Assembly (NCBI GenBank): GCA_963969595.1
Contig: OZ018409.1
Span: 12,352,520 to 12,416,519, forward strand
Reading direction: 5' to 3'
Source of the DNA: Neckera pumila
Lineage: Eukaryota; Streptophyta; Bryopsida; Hypnales; Neckeraceae
Length of the DNA stretch: 64,000 bases
Under the pieces are notes generated by a model. The model was not told the DNA's origin, did no database searches, and saw nothing but the letters and a program-made list of their open reading frames with translations. The translations under genes were made by a program, and so were the position numbers. The stretch's first letter is position 1. Each line of letters starts with the position of its first letter. Shown here in pieces: positions 23,800 through 36,004 of this stretch.

Positions 23800-25924
23800 A
23801 AAATTGTAGTGTGTGACATGTACCACATTATTAAAGAAGTTTCAAGAAAAAATTAGTTGTCATGTGAATGAAAATTAATTTCAAAGTTAGCCATGTTGAA
23901 ACTTGGTTTTGTACACTATAGTCTGGAAACTTGTAAACTTGTAAACTTGGTTTTGTATTTTATGTTTTGCCAAAAAATTTTTAACCCTTGATCGGTGATG
24001 CGGCCATTCTGTGGCCGATGAATGACAAGAAACCATACTGAATGATGTAGGAAAGTTTTTTTCATCCATTTTTTTGGTCAACTTGATAATAGAGACGTGC
24101 TTTGTCGTGGAAGGCCATAAATAGGGTTATTAAGTGCATTTGTATTTTTAGTTGCTATAGTTTGTATGAAAAAGGCACGGGGATTCACAAAGAAGACAGC
24201 ATGCAACGCAATCTTTTCAATTTTTCACAAACATTATAAAAAGTAGGCGGGCAGTTTCCTTCTTTAGAAGAGATGCATATTGGTTGTTGGCATGCCTTGT
24301 GCTAATTGTAGCCGCCTTGCAAAGCTGAAATGCTTAGAAAAGGAGGGATTGTGATTATTAGCAATAAATTCTAAAATGACTAGCTAGATTTGTAGTAATA
24401 AATTCTAAAACAGCTATTTAGATTTGCTAAGCCATCTTCACACAATAAATCTTGCTAGCAAGCTTCAATTCACAAATTTGTCCACCCCATTGCTTCATCT
24501 CTCCCTCTTCAGTTTCTTCGTACTCCAATTTTCCCAATCAACATGCCTAGGTTCAAATTTGCAGACCTCAGACTACCTCCCCCTCCCCCTGCCGTGCTTG
24601 GTGCCAAAGTGATGCAACTCAAATTATTGATCATTTGTTGAAAAAACAAGGTGCTCAACCCTGGCAAGTAGAATTAATTATAGAATTCTTTTAGCGAATC
24701 ATATCTTCTGAGCTTGCCAAAAATCAGGAAGGACACCCATGATAATTACAACACAAGTCTAAAACGCTTGAGATGGCTCTTTTATTCATAGGCTACTCAC
24801 ATTCTATACTGGACAAGGAGGAAGGAGATGACAACGGATTCTCACCTAACATCTATCAGATTATTTGAAAGGTGGTCTTACCGTTTCCAAAGGTTGAACG
24901 CCTACTAGCACCATCACTTCAATCTTCAGCAGAGACCATCACCAACGTTGTAATCAAGGGCTCCAATTGATTAGCATACATAGGTAGTACATCCTGCATC
25001 AACAATTCACAACACACTTCCATCACAAAGCAATGGACACAACACTTTCGATACAAGGGTGACATTGATAGCAAGGTGTTCATAAGGGGAGGCTTTTACA
25101 ATAGAACGTCTAAAGTAATGGACTTGGGACCTATATGAAACATTAGGGAGGGTAATGATGTTCATATGTGTTTTATATTACAAAGATGGGACCTGCAATC
25201 AATATTTCCAAACAATGCTATTTTCATTTTCATTTACAGAGTATTTGATTAGGGAGACTCTGCTGTATAAGGACTTCAGGTGTACAATCATCGTTGTGAA
25301 GGAGTACTGGTGTCTATGGAGAACTACAAGTTGTCATTGGTCATGGGAAGGAGCTCTTCTTTGGAGACGTTGCTGGAAAAGAAGGAAAGGTATAGAGCAA
25401 ACTTGCCAATGACCGCACAGATCCCAAAACCACACAACTAACATTCCATTATTGTACACTAACCGTACAAAGAAATGAAGCATTTTATCACTTTTGCCAC
25501 TTCCACATCTGTAGTTTGGTTAACTCTTCCTCCCGTTTCTTCCCTTGCCTCCTATACTCTGGAGTTTCAGTACTTGTCTCACATTTTCCTTTTTTTGTGT
25601 TTTAGGATTTGTAGTGGGCCGGAGGAGGTGGCCTACTGTTTCGCAATTATTGGCATTGTAAAAATGCAATTGGTGAATGCTGAGTTTGGTTACTTCAATG
25701 GGATTTGGACGACCACCACTTCATCAAAATTCAGGTTTTTGGAAGACTATATTTGTAGTTTTTTTCATCAGGAATTGTCACTGTACTTAAGTCCTGTGAC
25801 TTTGTCGGCCTCATCTCTTCAATGACTCCTTTAGGATTTTTGTGGATTGCGTAAATTTATAGTATATGGGATCTTTATAACTGAATACCTTTTGAGTTTG
25901 TATGCATGGTTGGATTTTGTCGGT
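23800..25924. other. Intergenic AT-rich DNA
   Basis: No gene, RNA or repeat family recognised. Short open frames at 24424, 25155 and 25475 show no domain or conserved pattern. Confidence 0.45.
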
Positions 25925-26661
25925 GGGTGATTGCAAGAAACACTTGTATTATTTCTTGTCACAAGTTGCATGCTGATTAGTTTTTTGGCCAGAACTTTTG
26001 TATTTTGACTCCAAATGACTCCAAATTCATAGACAAGGTACTTATAACTATTATACACCTTGTCTTATTTTTTGGAAATTTTTAAAATTTTTTTACTATT
26101 TAATAATAGACCCCAATATTATGTCACACTTGCCAATTTGGGGTTTTTTAATACTATTTAGTACCCAAAAAAACGAATTTGGAGTTGAAATTTGAAGGAG
26201 ATGGTCTTCTAATATTAGAATTATAGATATGGTCCAAAGCAATTTTAAAAAAATACTTGATTTTATGTGGTGTAGAAGTCCACAAAGTGAGCTTCATTTA
26301 GCTTGCATTTTGAAACATATTAAACATATTTTTGGTGGTTTCTTTTGTGAATGACCATCTCCATAGAGTTGTTAGAAATGGTCAATTTTTGTTTTATTTT
26401 TTAATTTCTTTTCTTATTTTTAACTAATTTAAACATCAAAGTATCTATTTTCTTGAATTTTGGCACTTTTCTAGTTCTCCTACTTAGAGAATTTTCCTAC
26501 GCTTTTTCTTTAGTGATTATCTTCATCTTAAAGGCATATACATTAGCCATATTTCTAAAAAAAATTAAAATTTTTTTTTCTAATTTTAAAGTACTTCAGA
26601 AAAAATCATGAGTACTGTTGCAAAACGCAACAAATAGTACAGATGTTTCTTGCAATCACCC
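25925..26661. mobile_element. MITE with GGGTGATTGCAAGAAA termini, copy 2
   Basis: Left end GGGTGATTGCAAGAAACA; right end reads GGGTGATTGCAAGAAACATC on the other strand. 737 bp. The interior matches 6471-7202 but is well diverged. No coding capacity. Confidence 0.78.
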
Positions 26662-26913
26662 TAGTAGTGCAATCAAATATTGCCACGATTCATCGTCAAT
26701 TTTTGAATACCTCTTGCCAAATTTTAGTTCATCCTACAGTAAGATGTTTTTAATCTCCGTATGTAAACTGCTCAGAAGTGAAGCCAGGAATGGATAGGCC
26801 TCTGTGGAGAGGATGAAATTCTCTTCTTTTCATTCAAGAAGTTAGTTTGAATGCATCAAATTGAATTCTCTTCTTCACGGAACAGCTTGGATATCTCCAG
26901 AGGGAGTTGAATA

Positions 26914-27196
26914 AGGTATCTGCACCTGAAATCGCACAGTTAAGCAATTTAGCATGGTTTTCACTATTATATTGAAAAATAAATTGTGGGGTCCCATACG
27001 TAGTCAAAACAGGATTCTAAATTCTCTTAGAATGCATTTTTTGGACACCATGTGAATAAACTACGAATTTATAAAGTGCTGAAAATAGGTGCACCTAAAA
27101 GCAATCATAGAGTCATATGAATAGTGAGAGTACATTTTAGGCAAGAATATCCGTTGTGCGCTTTTAAGGATTGTGCGATTTTAGGTGTAGTTACCT
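26914..27196. mobile_element. TA-MITE, AGGTA family
   Basis: Left end AGGTATCTGCACCTGAAATC, right end in reverse AGGTAACTACACCTAAAATC. TA flanks at 26912-26913 and 27197-27198. 283 bp; the inverted repeats share the inner phrase AATCGCACA. Confidence 0.8.
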
Positions 27197-27319
27197 TACT
27201 AGCTCAATGTATTTTCTTCCAGCAAGTGTAGTCATACTTTCCAATCTAATGCAATAATTGCTGTGGATTGTTCAGGCCACATTGTGGGAGTTCCGGAGAA
27301 TCTGGGAGCCACAGATGTA

Positions 27320-27736
27320 AGGTAGACAAGCCTATTACCACCCTGATTTGCAATCTGAGTATATTGCGGCCAATTTCAAGAAGGACATGTATTTTTCAGA
27401 GGTGTGCGCTTGTTTTGCGAATCAAACCCAAGTGGAATTATAATTTTTCAATCAAAATTGTAATTTCTGTGAATTTTTGAAGTGTCAACCTTGAAATTAT
27501 AAAACCACTTGTAGACTGGAGTCATAAACATCATACCAACAACCCATAACCACCCTTCCATGTATCTATTAGCACATAAGTATGGACCAATGAAAAATTG
27601 ACACATTAGTCTTGGTGATATCAATGCTCTGATTTTGTCAGGAAAGTGAGTGGAGTTGGATGAGTGTAGTGACGGAAATGGGGCCAAAAATAGGATGGCG
27701 GAAATAGGAGGCTGGCGGCTTTAGGCTGGTTTACCT
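27320..27736. mobile_element. TA-MITE, AGGTA family
   Basis: Left end AGGTAGACAAGCCTATTACC, right end in reverse AGGTAAACCAGCCTAAAGCC; TA flanks at 27318-27319 and 27737-27738. 417 bp, no ORF. Confidence 0.7.
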
Positions 27737-29478
27737 TAATGCACAGTCGTCTCCATTGTGTCAATGGATCTTGGTATGTATTTTGCTGTTCACCTTGCTG
27801 GGTTGGGTTGTTTCTCGATTGGGCCGTAGATGAAAGTTCTCATTTTTTTTTATTCTTTTTTATTTCAGTCTGCACTTACTCAATATTAGGTTTCATGGTG
27901 TCATAGTCTAATTTTTGTAGTGATGCAACTCGAGGACCAATATGCTAGCATGGACATTTCAGAGAAGGAAAAAGTGAAACTGAAGGATTTTCCACATCTG
28001 AACAATATCAGATTTAAATACAATATCATTTTCATTTTGAGGAAGATGTGTTCAGATAAGTATGTCTTCAGTGTGGTCAACAGAACATAATTCCTTTCAT
28101 AGCGGACTCAGTGTGTGCACTGTTGGGATTTTTGCCTGTGGATTTCATTAGAGAAAACTTCACGCCTTTGTCCACAGACCTCCGAAGTATCCTGAAATTT
28201 TGTTTTGGGGGGCTCAGAAATTGTTTTTTCCCCTATTTCCACGCAGCTAAAATTGTAGTGACAGAGGTGCAGGAACCTAATTTTACAAGTAAAAAGTAAA
28301 AAAAAAATTAAAAAAAAAAAATCTTTAAAAGAATCTTTAAAAACAAATATTAAAAAAAAAAATCTTTAAAAAGATCTTTAAGAAAAAATATATTTAAAAA
28401 AATATATATATATATATATGTGAAATCTGACTATTCTGGTGAGTAGTCAGCCAAGCTGACTACTCTCCGAGGAACTTTTTGAGATTGATAGGTCAAGCTT
28501 GAAATAGCTTGGCATATCAATCTAGAGGAGCCCTCCAGAGGGTTGCTTTTTTCTCTAATGCAATTTCTAAGCTGCAGAGTGGAAGTGCTCCATCGGCAAT
28601 GAAAAGGTCGAGGATCATTACTCAAAATTTCAACCCACGAGAAGGCCTTTAAGCATTTATGACTATGTGCATTAAGAGAAGAAATCAACCCCAAAAGCAG
28701 TCAAGAATCTATAAGGTGAGTAGTCAGCAGCATGTATGCCTCATCGATATTCCAATTAAAAAAAAATTTGAAAAAAAAATAAAAAAAAAATTTGAAAAAA
28801 AAATAAAAAAAAAATAAAAAAATTCCCCCCATTGTAATTGTTCATCCACCAAAAGTCAAATGGCCCTCTACAGTGTCCATATTTCCTCTAATGTCCCATA
28901 GCACATTGTAAGCCTATCCCAAAGTCATTGTAGGTGTTTTTTGTGGACTTGGTGTCATCATTTCTTGTCTTTGCTTCCGGAATGGCATTTCTGTTACATG
29001 CTTACACAAAGAGTTCTTTAGTTCGATGCAATGCCAATTTCAAACTTTGCAAGCGCAGCTGCAAATGTCGTTACCAACTCCGGATATGTCAAAAGTGCAT
29101 GAAATGGCTTCAGCTTTGAGAAATTACTGTTGATTACCAATTGCAAACCACATGGCTACAACTTGTTTGTTGTGGAGAATTTCCTACTATTTACAACCCA
29201 CGTTTTGCCATAGTGACCAACCTGACATTTAAAGGTTAAAACTCCAAAAAAAAATTGCCTTATCATGTTGGTATACATCATTTCAAATTGTTGTACACAA
29301 AAATTGAAAGAAATTGACGTTTTGTAAAATTTAAAATATCAACAATTTGACAAATATACAAATGATGTACGTTGGTTTTCACAATAATTAAATTTCTTTT
29401 AGAATTAGCATGGGATTGTATTAGCTATTGTAGAGAGTTTCAACATAGCTAACTTTGAACAGGAGTTTAGCTAACTTT
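27737..29478. other. Intergenic DNA with A-rich low-complexity tracts
   Basis: Homopolymer-rich tracts lie at 28298-28418 (A runs, then a short AT repeat) and 28755-28822. Between them, two direct copies of GTGAGTAGTCAGC occur at about 28440 and 28714. No gene is recognised. Confidence 0.5.
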
Positions 29479-29616
29479 GAACAGGAGAGATTGAATTAAG
29501 TTCATATCCTTAACATAAATGAACAGCGAACTTCTTGAGATTTTGAACCAGTCATCCAAGTTGAAGAGCTAATTTGTAGAAAAGTAAAGAGGAATGAAAT
29601 GCACAGATTTATGCAC

Positions 29617-30058
29617 AGGTAAAGCAGCCCATTGTGGTCAGAATTAGGAGTCTGCCATCATCCCATCACTGAAGTTTTTCAATTTTTTTCCCATGTGAAG
29701 ACAAGTATGAGAATTTGTGAACGCAATTGAAATCATAATTTTCAAACAAAGTATGAATTAGCTATGAATTTCTCAAGTGTTCAGCCCAAAGAAGTCGGCG
29801 GACTACCCCAAAACCAACTGCAAGTGTATCTATAATGTTCACCTACCTCTTCTAAAGGAGACAATTTTTTTTTATATGTGGATGGACATAAAAAGTCACT
29901 TCCTACAATGACTTACATTGAAATTACTGCATGTTCCTAATAAGGTCACTAATTACTCCACTGAAGTTAGGTGAGATATTGATTGTGGTCAAAAAAACCA
30001 CAATGAGATCATCATGTGTCCCCCATGGATCATTTGACCACAATGGGCTGCTTTACCT
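29617..30058. mobile_element. TA-MITE, AGGTAAAGCAGCCCATTG subfamily
   Basis: Left end AGGTAAAGCAGCCCATTGTG, right end is its exact reverse. TA follows at 30059-30060. The duplicate locus (near 48530) lacks it: 'cacagatttactgggtg'. 442 bp. A relative in opposite orientation is at 37322-37748. Confidence 0.82.
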
Positions 30059-30582
30059 TACTAGTTGAGGCTGAACAGAGATGATATCTATTTGGAAGGT
30101 GTTCTGGAAGTTCGACAGAATGGGAGCCCTTACTCCGCTTCGCAAGCATCAGATCACGATCACATCTTTCTTTACTCCTGCGTTGGCTACAAACTTGTTC
30201 CACAATGTCGTACCAATCCGGGTGATACGCGGTGTCCAATTTCATAGAAGCCAACTCATCTTCACCAAGTTCCCGATGATTTTGCGCCCCAGTCACGACA
30301 CAATAATCTTCAATGTGGTTGAAAACCTTCACTAGGGTATCCCACCTCCTTCGACATTGAGCACCTGTTCTGATTTGACCAGGAAATCTGCTGGAAAGGG
30401 TCTGCGCACACCAGTCGACCATCCTCTTTGTTAAGAGAGGCCTCCCTTTTCAGCTCTGCCAGTGCCATTGTATGTGCATGATTCCAGTTTGAGCCCCTGG
30501 CTCTCTTCGTACGCTTTTCCATCCTTCCTGCACTCGAGTGTTTTTCAGTACCGTTAAACTCCAAATCTATCTTATGGACCAT
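30059..30582 (-). pseudogene. Frameshifted copy of the trihelix gene
   Basis: From the start codon at 30580-30582 the reading matches the trihelix protein encoded at 49071 (MEKRTKRARGSNWNHAHTMA) until the middle of the first helix region. There an 11-bp deletion near 30405, relative to 48890-48900, shifts the frame; the rest (RTGAQCRRRWDTLVKV) continues in another frame. The downstream exons of the intact-looking copy are absent, and a MITE abuts its 3' side. It is a dead duplicate. Confidence 0.85.
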
Positions 30583-31454
30583 GAAGAGTTTAACCCATTA
30601 ACTAATTGAATTAAGAACCACAAATTCGCGAGGAAATTCTCTAGAGGACCCTGAGAGACTTAACAAGGACATGACCAGAAATTCAAGCACTAGAAGTGGA
30701 GTGTTAATCTAGAAATGTATCAAAATAATTGCAACCCACAATACATTCCAGACAGTGTTGTTTATGTCGCACAACAAAGCACCGAAAGGCAAACAAGCTT
30801 TGGGACTCCACAGGGTGCGAGGCAAGCCATCACCCGGTAAGCAAAATCGAATGCACACATTCCCCAGGATCGCAATGTTACGTACACTTACCTCCATACA
30901 ACTTTCTAAACAAGCGTTTCGAAGGGTTAGTGTACATACCAACCAGGAGTGAGTGCGAATTTCGATTCTGCCTGTCGGTGGTAATGGACTACCGCAAATG
31001 GGATCCCGGGCGCCCAGTGTTCCAGCAATGCAATGTGTTGCAACCACTCAAAATTTCAAGGTCATTTCTACCAAGAGCTTCTGACGTGCTACTGACGAGC
31101 AATCGTGAAATTGAAGACTGACACAGAAGTACAAGAACCCAACCCAGACATCGAGGATGCAGATGATCTCCTGGATCAAAAGCGGAGGTCTTCAGCTTAA
31201 AGCAAAGCATGAATCAAACTTTCAGAATATGTCACAGAATTTCACACTAAAACGCTAACCATCTGCCGTGCGCAGATTGTAACAAAGTAATGTGAAGTGA
31301 GGAGAATGATACAGTAATGTTCATATCACGGGCCGCGGCAGTCTGTGAGTAAGAATGATTGTCTGTGAGCTTACCTACAAAGAATTTAAGCACTCCGACA
31401 GATGAACGTATAGTGAAACCGATTTGGGGCGTCCCTTTTTCTTTCCAGCAAATT

Positions 31455-31620
31455 TGGTATCGGAGTTCTGTAACGGAGGAGGTTCGGCATTCACACAAGT
31501 TGAAGAGGTTCGGTAACGGAGGAGGCTCGGTAACGGAGAAGGTTCGGTACCAAGACGGGTCCAAGAGGGTTGTTAACGGAGGAGGTTCGTCATTTTGCCG
31601 GACCTAAGAGGTTCGGAAGC
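31455..31620. repeat. Minisatellite-like GGTAACGGAGGAGGTTCGG repeats, copy 1
   Basis: Several imperfect copies of TTCGGTAACGGAGGAGG lie about 0.9 kb upstream of the trihelix pseudogene start. The same array sits upstream of the other trihelix copy (49970-50165). Each unit carries the AACGG core known from plant MYB3R/MSA sites, with flanks that do not match the full MSA consensus. Confidence 0.7.
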
Positions 31621-31733
31621 GGGCGATTTCTGATTTATGCTCCCTTTGTCTGCAGTCTGCACAGACGTTCAGTATCTGAGGCCTGTTGACTTTAGGAGAA
31701 TCACCCAAAAGCACCTCCCGTCCAACATCCATA

Positions 31734-32143
31734 AGGTAATTGCACCCATACCCGATCATTTCAGCGATGAACAAAATGAAGCAATGCAAAAAACTTCCAA
31801 ATAGGAAGATAGGAAATATGGGGACTGTAATTTTTTTGGTAATTTTATTCCCAAAACTGAAATTCCTGTGATTTTTGAAAGCCAAAAAGTAATCCAAAGC
31901 CATACCCAGTGTTTAGAGTCTTCCAATTTCGATCAATCAAGAGACTACTTTCCCACTCATTACTTTCCGCATACTTTATAACACTTTAGGACATGTATCA
32001 TGACATTCTTAATTCCAACCTTGAAAAGGAGAAAAAAAAGCATTCCAATCTTTGGTTATAAACCTATTTTAGCTTCGGTTGAAAATACATGCATGCTACA
32101 GGTCGGGTTTTCAGACTCTCATTGGATATAGGTGTTTCTACCT
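31734..32143. mobile_element. TA-MITE, AGGTA family
   Basis: Left end AGGTAATTGCACCCATA, right end in reverse AGGTAGAAACACCTATA; TA flanks at 31732-31733 and 32144-32145. The interior matches 4572-4977 (for example 'ttaattccaaccttgaaaag'). 410 bp. Confidence 0.8.
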
Positions 32144-32385
32144 TAGTAATCTAAAATTTCACATTTTAAAATGAAGTTATCAATAACTTGAAGAAAAATC
32201 AAACCAAAGTTGTTTCATAATTTTATGAAAGGCAGGTAATATTTTGTAAATTTTCAAAGTTGAAGTAAAGCATCTACACATGCCACTAGACTCCCCTTAA
32301 AGCACGAAATGCTTCAACCATAACATTCTTTAATAGGGAGGAATAATTTTTTATACAATGGCCCACACTTCATGGGCAAGTTTAA

Positions 32386-32969
32386 CCCTTAAAAGCCTGT
32401 TGTCCCTTCAGGGGACAAATGCGTTTTTGGGCAGGTACCTACGGGCTGAAATTTTCTCTTGATTTTTTGAAACTTTTTTGGGAGGTAGAAAAAATGATTA
32501 GCTTTATGAGAATATAATTTTTTTCACAATCGGTGCCCAGGAACAAAAGTTATGACCAAATAAGCTCAAAACAGGGGACAGCGGGCAACAAAAAGAATTT
32601 GCACTTTTTTTTTTTTTATAATATTTTTCTTCTTATAGATTATATTTTTGTCTATCTAAAAAGCTTTGATTCATTTCATTTGGATGTGTTATGAGAAAGT
32701 TATGGACAATCTTGTTTTTCGGACAGTTAGAGCATCTTTTTGAAAAAAATAACTTGTAGGATTCATTTCTAAATGCAATTTTTCAAATCTTGCAATCTGT
32801 GTGGTCAAAACTTCTGAAATTTTTTCCACGCATTCTCATACTAGTTAGGTGTCAGATCCTATAGTTAGATGTGCAAGATAAACATTTTTAATTTTTTTCT
32901 CACTCTTTGTTAAAAAAATGGCAATTTTGGGTGTTTTTTGGCAGAAAAAAGGCCTTGGGCCTTTAGGGG
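32386..32969 (+). mobile_element. TTAA-flanked short transposon with unfilled sister site
   Basis: Starts CCCTTAAAAGCC after TTAA (32382-32385), ends GGGCCTTTAGGGG before TTAA (32970-32973). The duplicate block at 50925-50940 reads 'gggcaagtTTAAattgaag', exactly the flanks joined with a single TTAA. Near the left end a small palindrome (GTCCCTTCAGGGGAC) is seen. 584 bp, no ORF, so it is non-autonomous. Confidence 0.9.
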
Positions 32970-33385
32970 TTAAATTCAAGATTTCTACAAGTAAAGCAAG
33001 GGACTTTTTTGTTATGAAGTTCAAAAATGTTGTAACTCAAATCAGTTGATTCAAAGATTTTCCTTGACTTCGATTAGTTATTCTTGAAAACTTGAGGTGG
33101 AATGAGGGGACAAGTGGCATTTTCTAACCCTTTCCCAATTCCTTCCAAGCCTTGCCTTAGATAGTACAAAGTAAAAAGTACCTACAAAATATGCTCCTAC
33201 TGCAATTCTGAAGCAATTTTAAAGTGTAAAAATGTCTAGTTTAATTTCTAACAATTCTTTTGCAATTTGAGGCTCAAATGCCTTCACAATGTCCTTTCTA
33301 GAAAAATTGAAGAATAAAATTAAATTGATGAATTTTTTACTATTTTGATAGTTAGATCTTCTTCCTATCTTTATGTACAATATAC

Positions 33386-33710
33386 ATTAGGAAAAGTTTC
33401 AGCCTTCCAGAAGGCCACTAAGGAATTGATTTATGGGACCCCTTCGATGCAATTTCAAAATAAATAAAAAAATATTTTTTCTTAAATAAATATTTTTTTA
33501 GAAAAAAAAATATTTAAAAAATATTTAAAAAATATTTAAAAAATATTTAAAAAATAAAAAAATAAAAATTTGATGTGGCACTCCAAGTGCCACGTCAACA
33601 CCCAATTTTTAAGAATTAAAAAAATAATTTTTGATTTTGATTTTTTTCCATAATTGCACCAGCCAGGTGCAAAGTTTGCGGCCTTTTGGAGGGCTGAAAT
33701 TTTTCCTAAT
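33386..33710. mobile_element. ATTAGGAAAAATTTCA-family MITE
   Basis: Left end ATTAGGAAAAGTTTCAGCC, right end in reverse ATTAGGAAAAATTTCAGCCC. The duplicate block (near 51343) lacks it. Inside is the inverted repeat TGATGTGGCACT-CCA-AGTGCCACGTCA-like motif at about 33571-33598. A-rich centre. Confidence 0.8.
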
Positions 33711-34850
33711 GTTTGCAAATTTCAAGCCACAATTATACACTTTCTATGAGATAAATAGGAGTCAAATATTTATTTCCACTTGTCTGTACTCCTTTTTTCC
33801 TTTGGGGAGGGTGAGGTTCAAATTGCCATTTTATTTCATTCTAAATGACTGTATAATTGAAAGTTTTTGAAGGTAACTAAGTTGGCTTTGGATATGTTCA
33901 ATTTTGGCAAGACTTCATGCTTGTAGTTTTGTCAAAAAAAATCGTGAATGGTGAGTGATGTCAGATTGGGACTAATATGTATGGAAGACTTAGAAGGCAT
34001 GAAAATGGTGTCAAAAATCTTCATTTAGAAATTTGTTCGATCCACAGATAAAGGACAAATTGAACAATACAGTTCCAAAAAAATGGACAATCGTCAAAAA
34101 ATAGTTACAAAACTCCACATAACATAATTATGTCCTAGAAAATCTAAGACAACTTCTAAAAGCGTGGGCTCCCATGAATCAATGCATAAACATCAAAGAT
34201 GAGCCCTAGTTGTGGATTAATGTTTCATCCAAAGTTGCTAAGCTACTAATTATCCAAACAATGGCTACAAGGCTTGGACAAGAGGATGCAAGTTCAATGG
34301 TAAGGAGATTGAAAGTGCTTGTCGGGATTGGAATTAATCCTAGAATGTTTGCAAGGACCAAAAAAATCCCTTAGATGAGAGCTATTGGATGGATTAGAAG
34401 TATTTTTCATCCATTTTCTTTGTGATTTGAGGAAGAATGTATACACATTGACAAAAAGCTTCATAAAAATGTCCTGGAAGAATGACATTTGAATCAAAGG
34501 AATGAAAAGCCACATAAAAATGGTGGCCATAATGACAAACTGAATCTTCGATATAGTTTCAAATGGCATACAATTTTTGACTAGGACAATTTGTTTCTAG
34601 AATGTGAAAATTATTTTTTTTAACTCTCTTTGTGAAATAAACAATTCAAGAATGAAAGTTGGACTATCCATTTTATAGGCCGTTTTACTAAAGTGATAAG
34701 AAAAGTGCCAAAACATAGAAAGCAAAGTCAAATTTTGAGATTTCTAACATGAATCTCTTTGTTGAAGTTCATAAAGCTATTTTATGACATGATTGCTCCT
34801 AATTGAAATTGTAGCAACATCCTTGTGCACATCAACAAAAAAGAATTTAA

Positions 34851-35751
34851 TTCCTAAAGTCCCCAAATCCCAAAGTCCTTATAGGGGATTCTTGAGATTT
34901 TAGATTGGCTTATATGACTTCAATTTTGACATGATTTTTTTAAACCTTTTTTGAAGATATAAATTAGCTTTTTGGAAACATAATCTTTATTTCAATTGGT
35001 ACCCTTGTAGCAAAAGTTATGCCATCCTAAGTCTTGAAAGCAATTTGAGGGGCAACACAAAAAAAATAACAAAATCTTGAATATTTGTAATTTATAATTT
35101 TTTTTACAAATATTACATTTTTGTCTACATGTGGAGCTTTGATTCATTCTATTTGCACTAATGATGAAAAAGTTATTTTTCAAGCAATCTAAGTACCGTT
35201 TCAATAATATAACTTAGATAATTCATTTTTGAATGCAATTTTTACAAATTATCAATTTTTTTTGTTAGACTAGGTTTAATTTGCTTGCTAGAACAATCCC
35301 AACTTTGGAACTGCTGTTCTTCAATTGCATTTTAGATTTATTAACAATTCAGTTTTTTACTCAATCTTGTACTTACTTCTACTTAATCGTTTTTTTAAAA
35401 CTGAAAATCAATGTGTTTTATTTGAAAAAAATTATGGATTTCCAACTCAATTTTTGAACATACAAAATTGAAAATACAAAATCAATAGTGCAAAAATTAT
35501 GAATTAAAGATTCAAAGGCAAATAATCTAGTCAAGTAAAGTGCAAAAGAATCTTGTTTTCACCACTTTAGATGCAAATATCTTTGAATCTCCAAGGTTAG
35601 AGTTTTTGAAATTTCTTCCACACATTCCTATAAAAGTCTAATATAAGATCCTATAGTTAGATATGGAAAAAGTACAATTATTAAATTTTTTGCTCTTTGC
35701 AATAGAAATGAAAATTTTGATTGATTATTGTTGAACAAAAGACTTTTAGGA
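34851..35751 (+). mobile_element. TTAA-flanked short transposon, decayed, with unfilled sister site
   Basis: Starts TTCCTAAAGTCC after TTAA (34847-34850), ends ACTTTTAGGA before TTAA (35752-35755). The duplicate block at 52369-52372 has a single TTAA with the same flanks ('acatcaataaaaaatttaTTAAccaattcaagcc'). Interior phrases such as 'ctacatgtggagctttgattcattc' belong to the subfamily. 901 bp. Confidence 0.8.
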
Positions 35752-35788
35752 TTAATCAGTTCAAGCCTTTGCCCAAAAGTTGTCCACC

Positions 35789-36004
35789 ATTACAAAAAAA
35801 TTGGGCTGTATAAATGGCCATTTGACTTTCTACCATGGTGCAAATACAAGGAAATAAATAAATAATTAAAAATTTGATTAAACTCATCAATTTGATGTGG
35901 CACTATTATTGATCACGTAGGCTCTAAATTTTTTTTGGTTAATAATTTTTTGGCTGCTGCATGTAGTCAAACGACTTTCTGCAGGCTTGAAATTTTTTCT
36001 AATG
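35789..36004. mobile_element. ATTAG-family MITE, short member
   Basis: Absent from the duplicate block (near 52400). The ends ATTACAAAAAAATTGGGC / GCTTGAAATTTTTTCTAAT are decayed relatives of those at 33386-33710, and 'gatgtggcact' lies inside. Confidence 0.55.

Noticed and set aside
28298..28822. Possible LTR or LINE tail because of poly-A tracts
   Set aside because: No reverse-transcriptase fragment, no long terminal repeats and no target duplication around the tracts.
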